From Paracidovorax citrulli (lineage in GTDB: Bacteria; Pseudomonadota; Gammaproteobacteria; Burkholderiales; Burkholderiaceae_C), in assembly GCF_900100305.1 (NCBI RefSeq), contig NZ_FNEY01000011.1, forward strand, positions 75,902 to 139,901: a stretch of 64,000 nucleotides of DNA, written 5' to 3'. Within the stretch, counting starts at the first letter, position 1. Every line of letters begins with the position of its first letter. This document shows positions 47,460 to 56,350 of the stretch, piece after piece. Both the position numbers and the translations under genes were made by a program. Below the pieces are notes generated by a model. The model saw only the letters and a list, made by a program, of their open reading frames with translations, ran no database searches and had not been told where the DNA came from.

Positions 47460-47891
47460 TCAGTAGTAGCGGCGGATGTTGTCCACGGCGATACCGTTCA
47501 TGGCGCGGCTCAGATCGGCCATGATGCGGGCATCGTGCAGGGCGGCGTTCCAGGTCTTTTCGTCTTCGGCTTCACGGCGGCGGGCCTCCTTCCAGGCATG
47601 GAAGCCGGCGCGCAGCATGGCGGCAGCGCGGCGGACGGGGCCGGCCAGCAGGGCCAGGGCGGCGAAGGCGATCAGCCAGAGCACCATCCATGCAGCGAGG
47701 GTGTGGCCTTCGCCCCATGTGTCGATGAACTGGTTGGCCACCACCAGCACGGCAGCCACGACGGCGGCCAGGAGCAGCGAGGAGGCGCCGCGTGCGCCTT
47801 CGAAGGCGCTCTTCAGGGTGGCGGCGGCCTGTTCGGCACGTGCCACGCCGGGATGTTCGGTACGGTATTCGATGTGTACAAAGTTCGTCAT
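47460..47891 (-). CDS. Two-helix membrane protein of unknown function
   Basis: This 143-residue protein has two hydrophobic segments (LLLAAVVAAVLVVANQFI, about residues 38-56, and AAWMVLWLIAFAALALLAGP, about 66-86). An N-terminal polar part (MTNFVHIEYRTEHPG) and a charged, helical C-terminal half (FHAWKEARRREAEDEKTW) flank them. Both ends are probably cytoplasmic. I do not recognise a family. It is divergent from the LysR gene at 48018 and has its own terminator. Confidence 0.7.
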   Translation of the reverse strand: MTNFVHIEYRTEHPGVARAEQAAATLKSAFEGARGASSLLLAAVVAAVLVVANQFIDTWGEGHTLAAWMVLWLIAFAALALLAGPVRRAAAMLRAGFHAWKEARRREAEDEKTWNAALHDARIMADLSRAMNGIAVDNIRRYY

Positions 47892-48017
47892 GATGCAGAC
47901 CCTTTCAAACGCTTGTGGCGAAGTTGCCGGGCGAATGCAGGTATCTTAGGGTTTACCCCATAGCTGTTCCACTTTATATTTTGAATCCCAGACATTCACA
48001 GCCATGATGATTCAGGC

Positions 48018-49019
48018 ATGCAGCCCATCAATTTCCGCTCGCTCGACCTGAATCTCCTGCGCGTCTTCGACGAGGTCATGGCCGAGCGCAACCTCACCCG
48101 CGCCGCCGCCAAGCTCGCGCTCACGCAGCCCGCGGTGAGCAACGCCCTGCGACGCCTGCGCGAGGTGGTGGGCGACGATCTCGTGGTGCGCAGCGGGCAG
48201 GGCGTGGAGCCCACGCCCCGGGCCCTGGCCCTCTGGCCCCCGGTACGGCAGGCGCTGGCCCAACTGCAGCAGTCGCTGGCGCCAGGGGCTTTCGATCCGG
48301 CCTCGGCCAATTCCACCTTCGTGCTCGCGCTGGCCGATGCCACCGGCGCCACGCTCATCCCCCCGCTGGTGGAGATCGTGGAGCGCGAGGCGCCCGGCGT
48401 GTCGCTGCGCGTGGTGCCGCTCACCACGCGCGACCCGCGCAGCCTGCTGGACGACGAATCCACCGACATGGCGGTGGGCTACTTTCCCGCCGTGATGGCC
48501 GACCTCACCGCGCGGGCGCAGACCGACAGCGTGATCGCCTATGACAGCCTGCGGCTCTACGACGGCGAGTATGTCTGCGTGATGCGCCAGGACCATCCCC
48601 TGGCCCGCGAGCCGCTCACGCTGGACCAATACTGCGCGGCGCGCCACCTGCTGGTGAGCTTTTCCGGCAAGCCCTACGGCTTCATCGACGAGGCCCTGAC
48701 CGCGCTCGGCCGCGAGCGGCGCATCGTGCTCACGGTGAACCAGTTCTTCACCGCCGGCCGGGTGGTGGCGACCACCGACCTGCTCACCGTGCTGCCGCGC
48801 CACTTCGTGGGCGTGGCCAGCCTCGGCGGGGAGCTCGTCTGGCGCCCGCTGCCCATGCCGCTGCCCACCGTGCACGTCGATGCGCTCTGGCACCGCCGCA
48901 AGCGCCACGACGCCGCCCACGTCTGGCTGCGGGGTGCCATGGCGCGATCGGCCCAGCACACGGCGGCGCGTCCTCCGGCAACCGCGGCAGCGCCCGCACC
49001 GGAGAATCCGGAGGCATGA
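48018..49019 (+). CDS. LysR-type regulator
   Basis: This 333-residue LTTR has an HTH in residues 8-65 ([20 protein letters not shown]) and a NodD/NahR-like effector domain (ALADATGATLIPPLVEIVE; YVCVMRQDHPLAREPLTL). The last 30 residues are an Ala/Pro-rich tail. Its stop overlaps the ATG of the phosphoesterase gene (ATGA), so the two are co-expressed. The neighbouring target is unclear; the divergent two-helix membrane protein is one candidate. Confidence 0.85.
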   Translation: MQPINFRSLDLNLLRVFDEVMAERNLTRAAAKLALTQPAVSNALRRLREVVGDDLVVRSGQGVEPTPRALALWPPVRQALAQLQQSLAPGAFDPASANSTFVLALADATGATLIPPLVEIVEREAPGVSLRVVPLTTRDPRSLLDDESTDMAVGYFPAVMADLTARAQTDSVIAYDSLRLYDGEYVCVMRQDHPLAREPLTLDQYCAARHLLVSFSGKPYGFIDEALTALGRERRIVLTVNQFFTAGRVVATTDLLTVLPRHFVGVASLGGELVWRPLPMPLPTVHVDALWHRRKRHDAAHVWLRGAMARSAQHTAARPPATAAAPAPENPEA

Positions 49020-49867
49020 AGATCCAACTGCTGTCCGACCTGCACCTGGAGGCCCATCCCGCATTCCAGCCCAGCCCCGCGCCGGAGGCCGACCTGCTCG
49101 TCCTGGCCGGGGACATCGGCTCCTACCAGACCGGCTCCCGGCTCGCGGACGACGACTTCGGCCTGGCGCGCTTTTCCCCGCTGCCGCAGCATGCGGGATG
49201 GCCGGTGCCGGTGCTGTTCGTGCCGGGCAACCATGAATACGACCTGCACGACTTCGACGCGGCGCGGGACCGCCTGCGCGCCACATGCGACCGGCTGGGC
49301 CTGCAATGGCTCGATCGCGAGACGGTGGTGCTGCAGGGCGTGCGCTTCGTGGGCACCACGCTGTGGAGCGACTTCGACGCGCTGGCCCTGGGCAAGAGCG
49401 ACGGCGGCGTCGACATGGCCCGGCTGCTGCGCCACCGTGAAAAGGCCTTCCGCGCCGCCAATTTCTACCTGCGCAAGACCGGCGGCACGCGCGACGGCGA
49501 GCCGTTCCTGGCCGAGACGATGCGCGAGGAAGCCCTGCGCTGCCAGGACTGGCTGCGCGGCGCCCTGCAGGCACCGTTCGACGGACCCACGGTAGCGGTC
49601 ACCCACTTCGCCCCCAGCCTGCGCAGTGCCGACCCCCGCTATGGGCTGGTGCCCGGCACGGCGGGCTTCTGCAACGCGCTGGACGACCTGCTCCCTCTGG
49701 CACGGGTCTGGATGCACGGCCACCTGCACGCCCCCAGCGACTACACCGCGCAGGGCACGCGCCCGGACGGCAGCGCCTGGGCCTGCCGCGTGGTCGCGAA
49801 TCCGCTGGGCTATGCCGGCAAGGGCGAGCAGGAGACCTTCCGGCCGCATTTCACCGTGACCGTATGA
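49016..49867 (+). CDS. Calcineurin-like metallophosphoesterase
   Basis: This 283-residue metallophosphoesterase shows metal-binding motifs in order: SDLHLE, LAGDIG, GNHEYD, then VTHFAPS and MHGHLHAP. All five blocks of the family are present, so the dinuclear centre is complete. The substrate may be a phosphodiester or phosphoprotein and cannot be told. It is translationally coupled to the LysR gene by a four-base overlap. Confidence 0.88.
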   Translation: MKIQLLSDLHLEAHPAFQPSPAPEADLLVLAGDIGSYQTGSRLADDDFGLARFSPLPQHAGWPVPVLFVPGNHEYDLHDFDAARDRLRATCDRLGLQWLDRETVVLQGVRFVGTTLWSDFDALALGKSDGGVDMARLLRHREKAFRAANFYLRKTGGTRDGEPFLAETMREEALRCQDWLRGALQAPFDGPTVAVTHFAPSLRSADPRYGLVPGTAGFCNALDDLLPLARVWMHGHLHAPSDYTAQGTRPDGSAWACRVVANPLGYAGKGEQETFRPHFTVTV

Positions 49868-49989
49868 TGGCGCCACGGGGCCCCGCCCCGGCCCGCACGC
49901 GCACGGCAGCACAAAGATGACCCAGGTCAAGACAACAGGCACAGGCGCGCTTTAGTCTTCCTTCATCCTTTCGTGAAAGCCTTTCCACC

Positions 49990-50415
49990 ATGAAGATCCT
50001 CCTTGCCGTCGATGGCAGCGCCTATACCAAGAAGATGCTGGCCTACCTCGCCACGCACGACGAACTGCTCGCCGGCGGCACGCACGACGTGACCGCGATC
50101 ACCGTGCAGTCGCCCCTGCCGCCCCGGGCCCGCGCCGCGCTGGGCAAGGACGTGGTCGAGAAGTACTACGCCGACGAGGCCGAGAAGGTCATCGGTCCGG
50201 TGGCCAAGTTCCTGGCCCGCCACGGCATCACCGCCAAGCGCCTCGTGAAGACCGGCCCCGTGGGCGAAACCATCGCCAAGGCCGCCGATGCGGGCAAGTT
50301 CGACCTGCTGGTCATGGGTTCCCACGGCCACGGCGCCCTGGGCCAGCTCGTCATGGGTTCGGTCAGCACCCAGGTGCTGGCCAGCAGCCGGGTGCCGGTG
50401 CTGCTGGTGCGCTGA
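49990..50415 (+). CDS. Universal stress protein
   Basis: This 141-residue single-domain UspA protein opens with MKILLAVDGSAYTKKM. It has the ATP-binding pattern G-2x-G-9x-G(S/T) in VMGSHGHGALGQLVMGSVS, followed by VLLVR at the end. The ATP type of UspA is expected. It stands alone, with a short decayed toxin fragment downstream. Confidence 0.9.
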   Translation: MKILLAVDGSAYTKKMLAYLATHDELLAGGTHDVTAITVQSPLPPRARAALGKDVVEKYYADEAEKVIGPVAKFLARHGITAKRLVKTGPVGETIAKAADAGKFDLLVMGSHGHGALGQLVMGSVSTQVLASSRVPVLLVR

Positions 50416-50441
50416 GGGACGAGGCTACGGACCGGCAGGAG

Positions 50442-50525
50442 GGGCTCCTGACCATGGCGGTGGTCACGCGCAACGCGGCGGACTTCCAACCCACGGGGTG
50501 ACCATCGATCCGTGGGAACGAATGC
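50442..50525 (+). pseudogene. Decayed 3' end of a VapC-type PIN toxin gene
   Basis: The reading 50454-50498 encodes MAVVTRNAADFQPTG. One base later in frame the DNA gives VTIDPWE. Together they match the C-terminal strand of VapC/StbB PIN toxins (VTRNxxDFxxxGVxxxxPW). A stop at 50499 and the one-base shift in a G run break it, and the rest of the toxin and its antitoxin are absent. It is a relic of a lost toxin-antitoxin locus. Confidence 0.45.
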
Positions 50526-51146
50526 CTACCTGGACTTCAAGCCATCGAAGCAGGTCTGCACCGCCCAGTCCACGATCTGCTCATCGGTGTGGCCGCCCTG
50601 GTCGCGCAGCATGGACAGCAGCGGGTCGGCACTGCGGGCATAGATGGAGTAGAGAATCACCTCGGCCGGCAGCATCCGGCTCAGCAGGCCTTCGCCCTGC
50701 GCGGCGGTGATCCACTCCATGACGCGCGCGCTCACGCATTGCAGGGCGCTCTGGTAGGCCGCGCATTCCTTGAGTGGCCGCTGCAGGCCCGAGTTGCGGC
50801 TGAGCAGCAGGGGCAGCTCGTCGGTGAGCTGCAGCGACAGCAGCCAGCGCAGCAGCCGCTCGAGGCAATCGAGCGGCGGAAGGCCTTGGGGCAGCCCTTC
50901 GAGGAACTCGCGCAGGCGCTCGACGGCGCGCGCCATGGCCGTGGCGCAGAGGTCTTCCTTGCCGGCGAAATGCTTGTAGAGGCTGGCCTTGGCCACGCCC
51001 ACCTCGGCGGCGACTTCGTCGAGCGTCATGGCCTCGAAGCCCTTTTCGCCCAGCAACCGGCCTGCTGCGGCGACGATGGCCTGGGCGCGGGCCTCGTGCA
51101 TCTGTGCCCTGAAGGAGCGGCGGGGTAGCGGGGAAGGCGTATTCAT
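50526..51146 (-). CDS. TetR-family regulator
   Basis: This 206-residue TetR-type repressor has an N-terminal HTH (MTLDEVAAEVGVAKASLYKHFAGKED in part) after a basic arm (MNTPSPLPRRSFRAQM). The C-terminal ligand domain is of the TetR_C type with few recognisable residues. It resembles small regulators of efflux or fatty-acid genes, but no such target lies next to it. The gene is convergent with the universal stress gene. Confidence 0.85.
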   Translation of the reverse strand: MNTPSPLPRRSFRAQMHEARAQAIVAAAGRLLGEKGFEAMTLDEVAAEVGVAKASLYKHFAGKEDLCATAMARAVERLREFLEGLPQGLPPLDCLERLLRWLLSLQLTDELPLLLSRNSGLQRPLKECAAYQSALQCVSARVMEWITAAQGEGLLSRMLPAEVILYSIYARSADPLLSMLRDQGGHTDEQIVDWAVQTCFDGLKSR

Positions 51147-51201
51147 GCAGCCATCTTAGGGCCTGCGCCCAGAACGCCGTCGCTCACGGTCGAGCTGGTG
51201 G

Positions 51202-52119
51202 TCACGGGGCGGCGGCGAGCGTGCGGGCCGCAGTGGCCGTCAGCGCCTCGGTGAGGGAGTCCAGCACCTCGGACTCCAGATTCCAGCAATGCCAGTAGAG
51301 CTGGATCGGGAGGGCGTGGCCGGGCGCGAGATCCACCAGCGCGCCGCTGGCCAGGGCGGGACGCGCGAGCAGTTCGGGGACCACGCCGGCCCCCCAGCCG
51401 GCAATCGCCGCGCGCACCTGTCCTTCGGAACTGGGCACGAAAAGGTGGTGCAACGCCACGCGCTTGAGGCCGAACGCACGCATGATGAATTCCGACTGCA
51501 TGTCGTCCTTGCGGTTGAACGACAGGAAGGGCACATCGCGGAAGTTGTGCGGCGTCAGGCCCTGGGGCAGGTGGTGCGCCGCCAGGCCCGGGGAGGCCAC
51601 GGCCACGTAGCGCATGGCGCCCAGCGGCACGACCTTGCAGCCCCTCAGCGCCTGCCTGAGCGTCGTCACGCAGCCCAGCACCTGGCCCGAGCGCAGCCAT
51701 TCCTGGGTGAAGTCCTGGTCGTCCACGATGATTTCGATGGGCAGGCGCTGGCGGGCCAGGTCGTGCAGCGCATCCAGCGCCCAGGTGGCGATGCTGTCGG
51801 CATTGATGGCGATGGCGATGCGCTCGTCCTCGCGGGCGCCACCGGGTGCGCTGGGCGCGAGCTCCTGCAGGTCGCGCTCCAGGTCGGCGCGCAGCAGGCG
51901 CAACTGCTTGGTGTGCTTGAGCAGCAGCTGGCCCGCGCTGGTGGGCTTGAGGGGCCGGCTGCGCACGATCAGCACGGAGCCCACCTGCGCCTCCAGCGCC
52001 CGCAGGCGCTGCGAGACGGCCGACTGGGTGACGTTCAGGCGCTGCGCCGCGCGTTCGAAGCCCCCCTCTTCCACGATGGCGGCCAGGCATTCCAGGGCGG
52101 CGGGATCGAAGGTGCTCAT
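51202..52119 (-). CDS. argP: ArgP/IciA-type LysR regulator
   Basis: This 305-residue LTTR has an HTH region (FERAAQRLNVTQSAVSQRLRALEAQVG) that is close to ArgP, the lysine/arginine-sensing activator. Effector-domain marks are IAINADSIATWALDAL and VASPGLAAHHLPQG. ArgP usually sits beside the ArgO/LysE exporter. Here it is divergent from a D-amino-acid dehydrogenase gene, so control of amino-acid catabolism is suggested. The 89-base gap holds a GAGGAA-N6-TTCCTC palindrome. Confidence 0.85.
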   Translation of the reverse strand: MSTFDPAALECLAAIVEEGGFERAAQRLNVTQSAVSQRLRALEAQVGSVLIVRSRPLKPTSAGQLLLKHTKQLRLLRADLERDLQELAPSAPGGAREDERIAIAINADSIATWALDALHDLARQRLPIEIIVDDQDFTQEWLRSGQVLGCVTTLRQALRGCKVVPLGAMRYVAVASPGLAAHHLPQGLTPHNFRDVPFLSFNRKDDMQSEFIMRAFGLKRVALHHLFVPSSEGQVRAAIAGWGAGVVPELLARPALASGALVDLAPGHALPIQLYWHCWNLESEVLDSLTEALTATAARTLAAAP

Positions 52120-52153
52120 GGGGGCCGGCTCATTAGATGAACTGATGAATTTG

Positions 52154-52171
52154 GAGGAAGTTTAATTCCTC
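52154..52171. promoter_or_regulatory. GAGGAA-N6-TTCCTC palindrome between argP and dadA
   Basis: Perfect 6-base arms around GTTTAA lie in the divergent argP/dadA promoter region, 38 bases from the dadA start. It fits a LysR-type operator (palindromic with AT-rich centre). Assignment is positional. Confidence 0.35.
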
Positions 52172-52208
52172 TTCAAAAAAAACGGACACCGCAGCACACT
52201 GCGGAGCC

Positions 52209-53543
52209 ATGAAAACCATCGTCCTCGGAGCCGGCATCATCGGCATCAGCACCGCGTGGCACCTGCTCGAGCGCGGCCATGACGTCATCGTCGTCGATCG
52301 CCAGCCCGATGCGTCGCTGGAGACCAGCTACGCCAATGCGGCGCAGATCTCGGTGAGCTATTGCGAGCCCTGGGCGAACCGCGAAGCGCCCTGGAAGGCG
52401 CTCAAGTGGATGTTCGACAAGGAGGCCCCGCTGCTGTTCCGTCCCCAGCTGGACTGGGACCAGTGGCGCTGGAGCCTGAAGTTCCTCGCGCAGTGCAACG
52501 ACGCCGCCTTCGCCCGCAACGTGCAGCAGATCGTGGCCCTGGGCGCGTACAGCCACGCCGCGCTGAAAGACATGGTGCGCTCCACCGGCATCGAATACCA
52601 CCGGCTCGAGCGCGGCATCGCGCATTTCTACACCGACCAGAAATCCTTCGACGCGGCCGGCAAGGCCGTGGACCTGATGCGCCAGTACGGCGTGCAGCGC
52701 CGGCTCGTGAGCCGCGACGAGCTGCTGCAGATCGAGCCGGTGTTCCGCGCCTATGGCGACCGCATCACCGGCGGCACCTACACCAGCACCGACGAAAGCG
52801 GCGACGCCCGGGTGTTCACCCAGGCGCTGGCACGCCGCTGCGCCGAGCGGGGTGCGCAGTTCCTCTTCGGGCACGACGTGCTGCGGCTGCAGCGCACGGG
52901 CGATGCCATCGACGCCGTGACGGTGCGCTCCCGCGAGCCCGGCTCGGCCACGCAGGAACTGCGAGCCGACGCGTTCGTGGTGGCCTGCGGCTCCTACACG
53001 GCGCCGCTGCTGCGCACGGTGGGCGTGGATCTGCCCATCTACCCCGGCAAGGGCTACAGCGCCACGTTCCCGCTGCTCAAACCCGAGGGCGCGCCGATGG
53101 TCTCCACCATCGACGACGGCAAGAAGATCGCGATGAGCCGCCTGGGCAATTTCCTGCGCGTGGCCGGCACGATCGAGCTGGGAGGCTTCGACCTCTCCCT
53201 GGACAGCCCGGTGGCCCGCGCGCGCTGCCACATGCTCTCGCGCCGCATCGCCGAGATCCTGCCCGGCGTGTGCGACACGCGCACGCCCGAGGAAGGCGGC
53301 GATCCGCAGTACTGGACCGGGCTGCGCCCCGCCACGCCGACCAACATCCCCTTCATCGGCCGCACCCGCGTGGGCAAGCTCTGGGTGAACGCGGGGCATG
53401 GCACGCTGGGCTGGACGCACGGCGCAGGTTCGGGCAAGGCGATGGCCGAGCTGTTGAGCGGCGAACGGCCCGCGATGGACTTCGGCTTCCTGGGTTTCGG
53501 CACGCAGGGCCGCCAGGCGAGCGGCACGCCCGTCACCGCCTGA
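52209..53543 (+). CDS. dadA: D-amino acid dehydrogenase (DadA family)
   Basis: This 444-residue FAD-dependent membrane-associated dehydrogenase opens with the dinucleotide-binding MKTIVLGAGIIGISTAW. Later marks are DRQPDASLETSYANAAQIS, the substrate-domain PGKGYSATFPL and the closing GHGTLGWTHGAGSGKAMAEL. It oxidises D-amino acids to keto acids and passes electrons to the respiratory chain. The layout is full length. It is divergent from argP. Confidence 0.9.
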   Translation: MKTIVLGAGIIGISTAWHLLERGHDVIVVDRQPDASLETSYANAAQISVSYCEPWANREAPWKALKWMFDKEAPLLFRPQLDWDQWRWSLKFLAQCNDAAFARNVQQIVALGAYSHAALKDMVRSTGIEYHRLERGIAHFYTDQKSFDAAGKAVDLMRQYGVQRRLVSRDELLQIEPVFRAYGDRITGGTYTSTDESGDARVFTQALARRCAERGAQFLFGHDVLRLQRTGDAIDAVTVRSREPGSATQELRADAFVVACGSYTAPLLRTVGVDLPIYPGKGYSATFPLLKPEGAPMVSTIDDGKKIAMSRLGNFLRVAGTIELGGFDLSLDSPVARARCHMLSRRIAEILPGVCDTRTPEEGGDPQYWTGLRPATPTNIPFIGRTRVGKLWVNAGHGTLGWTHGAGSGKAMAELLSGERPAMDFGFLGFGTQGRQASGTPVTA

Positions 53544-53587
53544 CCCGGGCGACACGGCCGGCGGCGCGCGAGGCTACCATCGCGCGC

Positions 53588-54157
53588 ATGCCGTCCTCCT
53601 CCCCCCACCTTCTTTTCCTGAACGCCTCCACCCGCGAGCCGGGCCACATCGGCAACACCGAATGGCTGGCCCGGCAGGCCGCGGCCACGCTGCCCGCAGG
53701 CACGGCCCAGACCTGGCTGCACCTCGCCCGCCTCGACCTGCCGCCGTTCGTGGACCTGCGCCACACCACGGGCACCTACCCCGCGCCCGAAGGCGATCTG
53801 CGCACGCTGCTGGATGCCACGCTCGCGGCGTCCGAGATCGTTTTCGTGTCGCCCGTTTACTGGTTCAGCATTCCTTCGACGCTCAAGACCTACCTGGACC
53901 ACTGGAGCGCCTGGATGCGCGTGCCGGGCCTGGAGTTCAAGGAGCGCATGGCCGGCAAGGCGCTCAGCCTGGTCACGACCAGCGGCGACCGCGCCAAGGC
54001 ACAGCCGATGATCGATTCGGTGCAGCTGTGCGCCCAGTTCCTGGGCATGCGCTACCGGGGCGCGCTCTGGGGCAAGGGCGGGCCGCCGGGCGCGGTGCAG
54101 GCGGAAGCGGCGGCCGTGCGGGAGGCCGCGAGCTTCCTGGCGGCGCCCCTTTCCTGA
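53588..54157 (+). CDS. NAD(P)H-dependent flavin oxidoreductase
   Basis: This 189-residue flavodoxin-like reductase of the NADPH-dependent FMN reductase group shows LFLNASTREPGHIGNTEWL for the FMN phosphate loop and VFVSPVYWFSIPSTLKTYLDHW for the ring-binding region. It is likely a quinone or azo-type reductase. It starts 44 bases after dadA, with ATGCCG as start. The C-terminus is convergent with the carboxypeptidase gene, with only 4 bases between stops. Confidence 0.8.
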   Translation: MPSSSPHLLFLNASTREPGHIGNTEWLARQAAATLPAGTAQTWLHLARLDLPPFVDLRHTTGTYPAPEGDLRTLLDATLAASEIVFVSPVYWFSIPSTLKTYLDHWSAWMRVPGLEFKERMAGKALSLVTTSGDRAKAQPMIDSVQLCAQFLGMRYRGALWGKGGPPGAVQAEAAAVREAASFLAAPLS

Positions 54158-54161
54158 GAAT

Positions 54162-55436
54162 CTACCGCGCAGGGGTGCCGGCGGCCGGCGTATCGGTGGC
54201 GGCCAGGTGGGTATCCATCCACCGCAGCAGGTCCACCCACATCTGGCGCACCTGGCTGTCTTCGGGCATGCGCAGTTCGTGCTGCAGCTCGATGGTGACG
54301 ACGGGCATGCCCTGGCGCACGCTGCCGTAGTGGCCGAGCGAGCCCGGGAAGATGCCGAGCTGGTCGAGCCGCAGGCGGCCCAGGCGGCTGGGCGGCGGCA
54401 GCGGGCCGTCGTAGTCGAGCACTCCGTAGGGAGCGTGGATGCTCACCACCAGGTCGGGCCGGAAGCCTTCCATCTGCTCGTGCAGGAAGCGCGACTCGGG
54501 CTCGGACAAAGGCTTGGGCCCCGGCCAGCGGCGCGGATCGCGGCGGGTGCGCTTTTCCCAGTACACCGGGGCATCGCGTTCCCAGTTCGGCGTGGGGAAG
54601 TTGCGGTTCAGGTCCACGCCCCGTGCATTCACGCGCGTCGCCGGACGGGCCAGCATGCCGTCGGGGTTGAGCGCCGGAATGAAGCGCCAGTGCACGGGCT
54701 GCCGCAACGCCGGCTGCGGCTGGGCCGCGAAACCGATCCAGCGCATGGCCAGCGACGCGGAGGTGGGCTCGTCGCCGTGAATGGCACCGAGCACCAGCAC
54801 GCGCAGGGGCTCCGGCCCCGCGGCACCGCCTGCCGCCGGTGCCGGAGTGACATCCCTCCAGTAGATCGGCAGCCCCTTGCGGGAGTGCGCCCCGCTTTCG
54901 GACAGGCGCGTGGACTCGCAGAGCGGCCGGTCCACCGTGGGCAGGCGCGGCAGCAGCAGCTTGCAGGCGGCCACCGATTGCGCCGCGCCGGGTGGAGGCA
55001 AGGGGACGGGCACCTGGGCGGGCGCCAGGGCACGGGTGGCCATGGCGCCCGACGCGGACGCCGCGGCGCCGTCGCTGCGGCCCGGAGCGGATGCGGGGCC
55101 TGTCCGGGGCTGGGCTCCGCTGGACGCCCGGGGCGCCGCCGGGAAGGCCGCGGCGTCCCCGGAACGTTCGGCGGGCGCGCCGAGCACGACCACCGAGTGG
55201 TATCCCGCTCCGCCCTCCCCCGTGCCCAGGTGCCCCCGGCCGATGGCGACCACCGCATCGGAGGCCGTGCCTGCGCCTGCCTGTCCGCCGGCCTGGAAGG
55301 CGCGGGAATCCCACACGGAAACGCCGAGCAGCGCCAGCGCCAGCGCGGCCGCCGGGGGCGTCAGCCATGGGGAAAGGAACCCCGGACGGCGCGGGATGGC
55401 CGGCACTCCGGAAGTGCCGTTCGTGCGCGCCGCCAT
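54162..55436 (-). CDS. Membrane-anchored M14 zinc carboxypeptidase
   Basis: This 424-residue protein has a membrane anchor at residues 22-45. A long Pro/Ala/Ser-rich linker (about 50-160) then leads to an M14 carboxypeptidase domain. The zinc ligands are His220, Glu223 (AIHGDE) and His334 (SIHAPYG). The substrate-binding Arg region is RGVDLNRNFP and the catalytic Glu383 is in TIELQHEL. It resembles MpaA-type murein peptide amidases, with a catalytic domain in the periplasm. The ATG overlaps the stop of the upstream hydrolase gene by a base (ATGA). The ribosome site is not obvious, consistent with coupling. Confidence 0.82.
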   Translation of the reverse strand: MAARTNGTSGVPAIPRRPGFLSPWLTPPAAALALALLGVSVWDSRAFQAGGQAGAGTASDAVVAIGRGHLGTGEGGAGYHSVVVLGAPAERSGDAAAFPAAPRASSGAQPRTGPASAPGRSDGAAASASGAMATRALAPAQVPVPLPPPGAAQSVAACKLLLPRLPTVDRPLCESTRLSESGAHSRKGLPIYWRDVTPAPAAGGAAGPEPLRVLVLGAIHGDEPTSASLAMRWIGFAAQPQPALRQPVHWRFIPALNPDGMLARPATRVNARGVDLNRNFPTPNWERDAPVYWEKRTRRDPRRWPGPKPLSEPESRFLHEQMEGFRPDLVVSIHAPYGVLDYDGPLPPPSRLGRLRLDQLGIFPGSLGHYGSVRQGMPVVTIELQHELRMPEDSQVRQMWVDLLRWMDTHLAATDTPAAGTPAR

Positions 55437-56224
55437 CAGTGGATGGTCCGCGGAGCGGAGGAGCCGAGGAAGTCCAGCAGCGCGCCATCGAAACCGTCCG
55501 GATCCTCCAGCTGCGGCCAGTGCCCCACGTTCGGCAGGCTCAGGTGCCGCGCGTCGGGCAGCACGTGGGCCAGGGCCTGCAGGGCCTCGGGCGGCATGCA
55601 GCGGTCCTGGGCGCCGCTCACGAGCAGGGTGGGCATGGAGAGGTGTGCGAGGTCCGCGGCATCGCGCGCGAACGCCGGCAGCAATTCCAGCGCGCGGCGG
55701 AAGGCGGAACGGTGGACCTGGCCCATCGCATGGCCGGCCAGGCGCGCGCCTTCGGGCAACGCCCCGGTACCGGTCTGGCGCGGCACCAGCAGTTCGGCCA
55801 CGCGCTCCATGGCCTGGTCGTCCTCCAGCGCGGCGACGCGGGGCGCCACCCAGGTGTCCAGGCCTTCGCCGTCCAGGGCCGGGCCGCCAGCGCACAGCAC
55901 GAGCCGGCCCACGCGGCGGGGCGCCCGCAAGGCGACCTCGACCGCCACCATGGCGCCCAGGCCGTGGCCGACGAGGGTCGTGCCCTGCGTGCACTGCAGG
56001 GCATCGAGCAGGGCGATGCAGCTCTGCGCCAGCCCCTTGAAGCTGTAGGGCTCGATGGGCGCGCTGCGGCCGTAACCCGGCATGTCCCAGGCCACGGCAC
56101 GGTAGCCGGAGCCCGCGAGGGTTTCGACCTGGGGAGCGAAAGTCAGGTGGCCGCCGTCGGCATCGTGCAGCATGAGCACGGTGGGGCCGGCGCCAAGTGT
56201 GGTGAAAGTGGGAAGCAGGGCCAT
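55436..56224 (-). CDS. Alpha/beta hydrolase-fold protein lacking the nucleophile serine
   Basis: This 262-residue alpha/beta hydrolase-fold protein has the elbow GHGLG where GHSxG is expected, so the nucleophile codon (55961-55963) is Gly. The acid in LVSGAQDRC and the His in NVGHWPQLEDP are kept, and the oxyanion strand VLMLHDADGGH is normal apart from Asp-Gly-Gly. It may act without a serine (like HOD-type or cofactor-free enzymes), bind ligand only, or have lost activity. The start MALLPTFTTL fits the family; an in-frame start 30 codons upstream lacks support. It is coupled to the carboxypeptidase gene. Confidence 0.78.
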   Translation of the reverse strand: MALLPTFTTLGAGPTVLMLHDADGGHLTFAPQVETLAGSGYRAVAWDMPGYGRSAPIEPYSFKGLAQSCIALLDALQCTQGTTLVGHGLGAMVAVEVALRAPRRVGRLVLCAGGPALDGEGLDTWVAPRVAALEDDQAMERVAELLVPRQTGTGALPEGARLAGHAMGQVHRSAFRRALELLPAFARDAADLAHLSMPTLLVSGAQDRCMPPEALQALAHVLPDARHLSLPNVGHWPQLEDPDGFDGALLDFLGSSAPRTIH

Positions 56225-56350
56225 GGAAGGTGGGACGACGACAACGCGCCCGGTGGGGATTCGGCCCCGGTCGGCGGCGGGGGCGCGGGCACCGGACCAT
56301 AATAGCCGACCCATTCCTTCCGCCCGGCGCGCGCCGCGCCTCCGCCTTCC

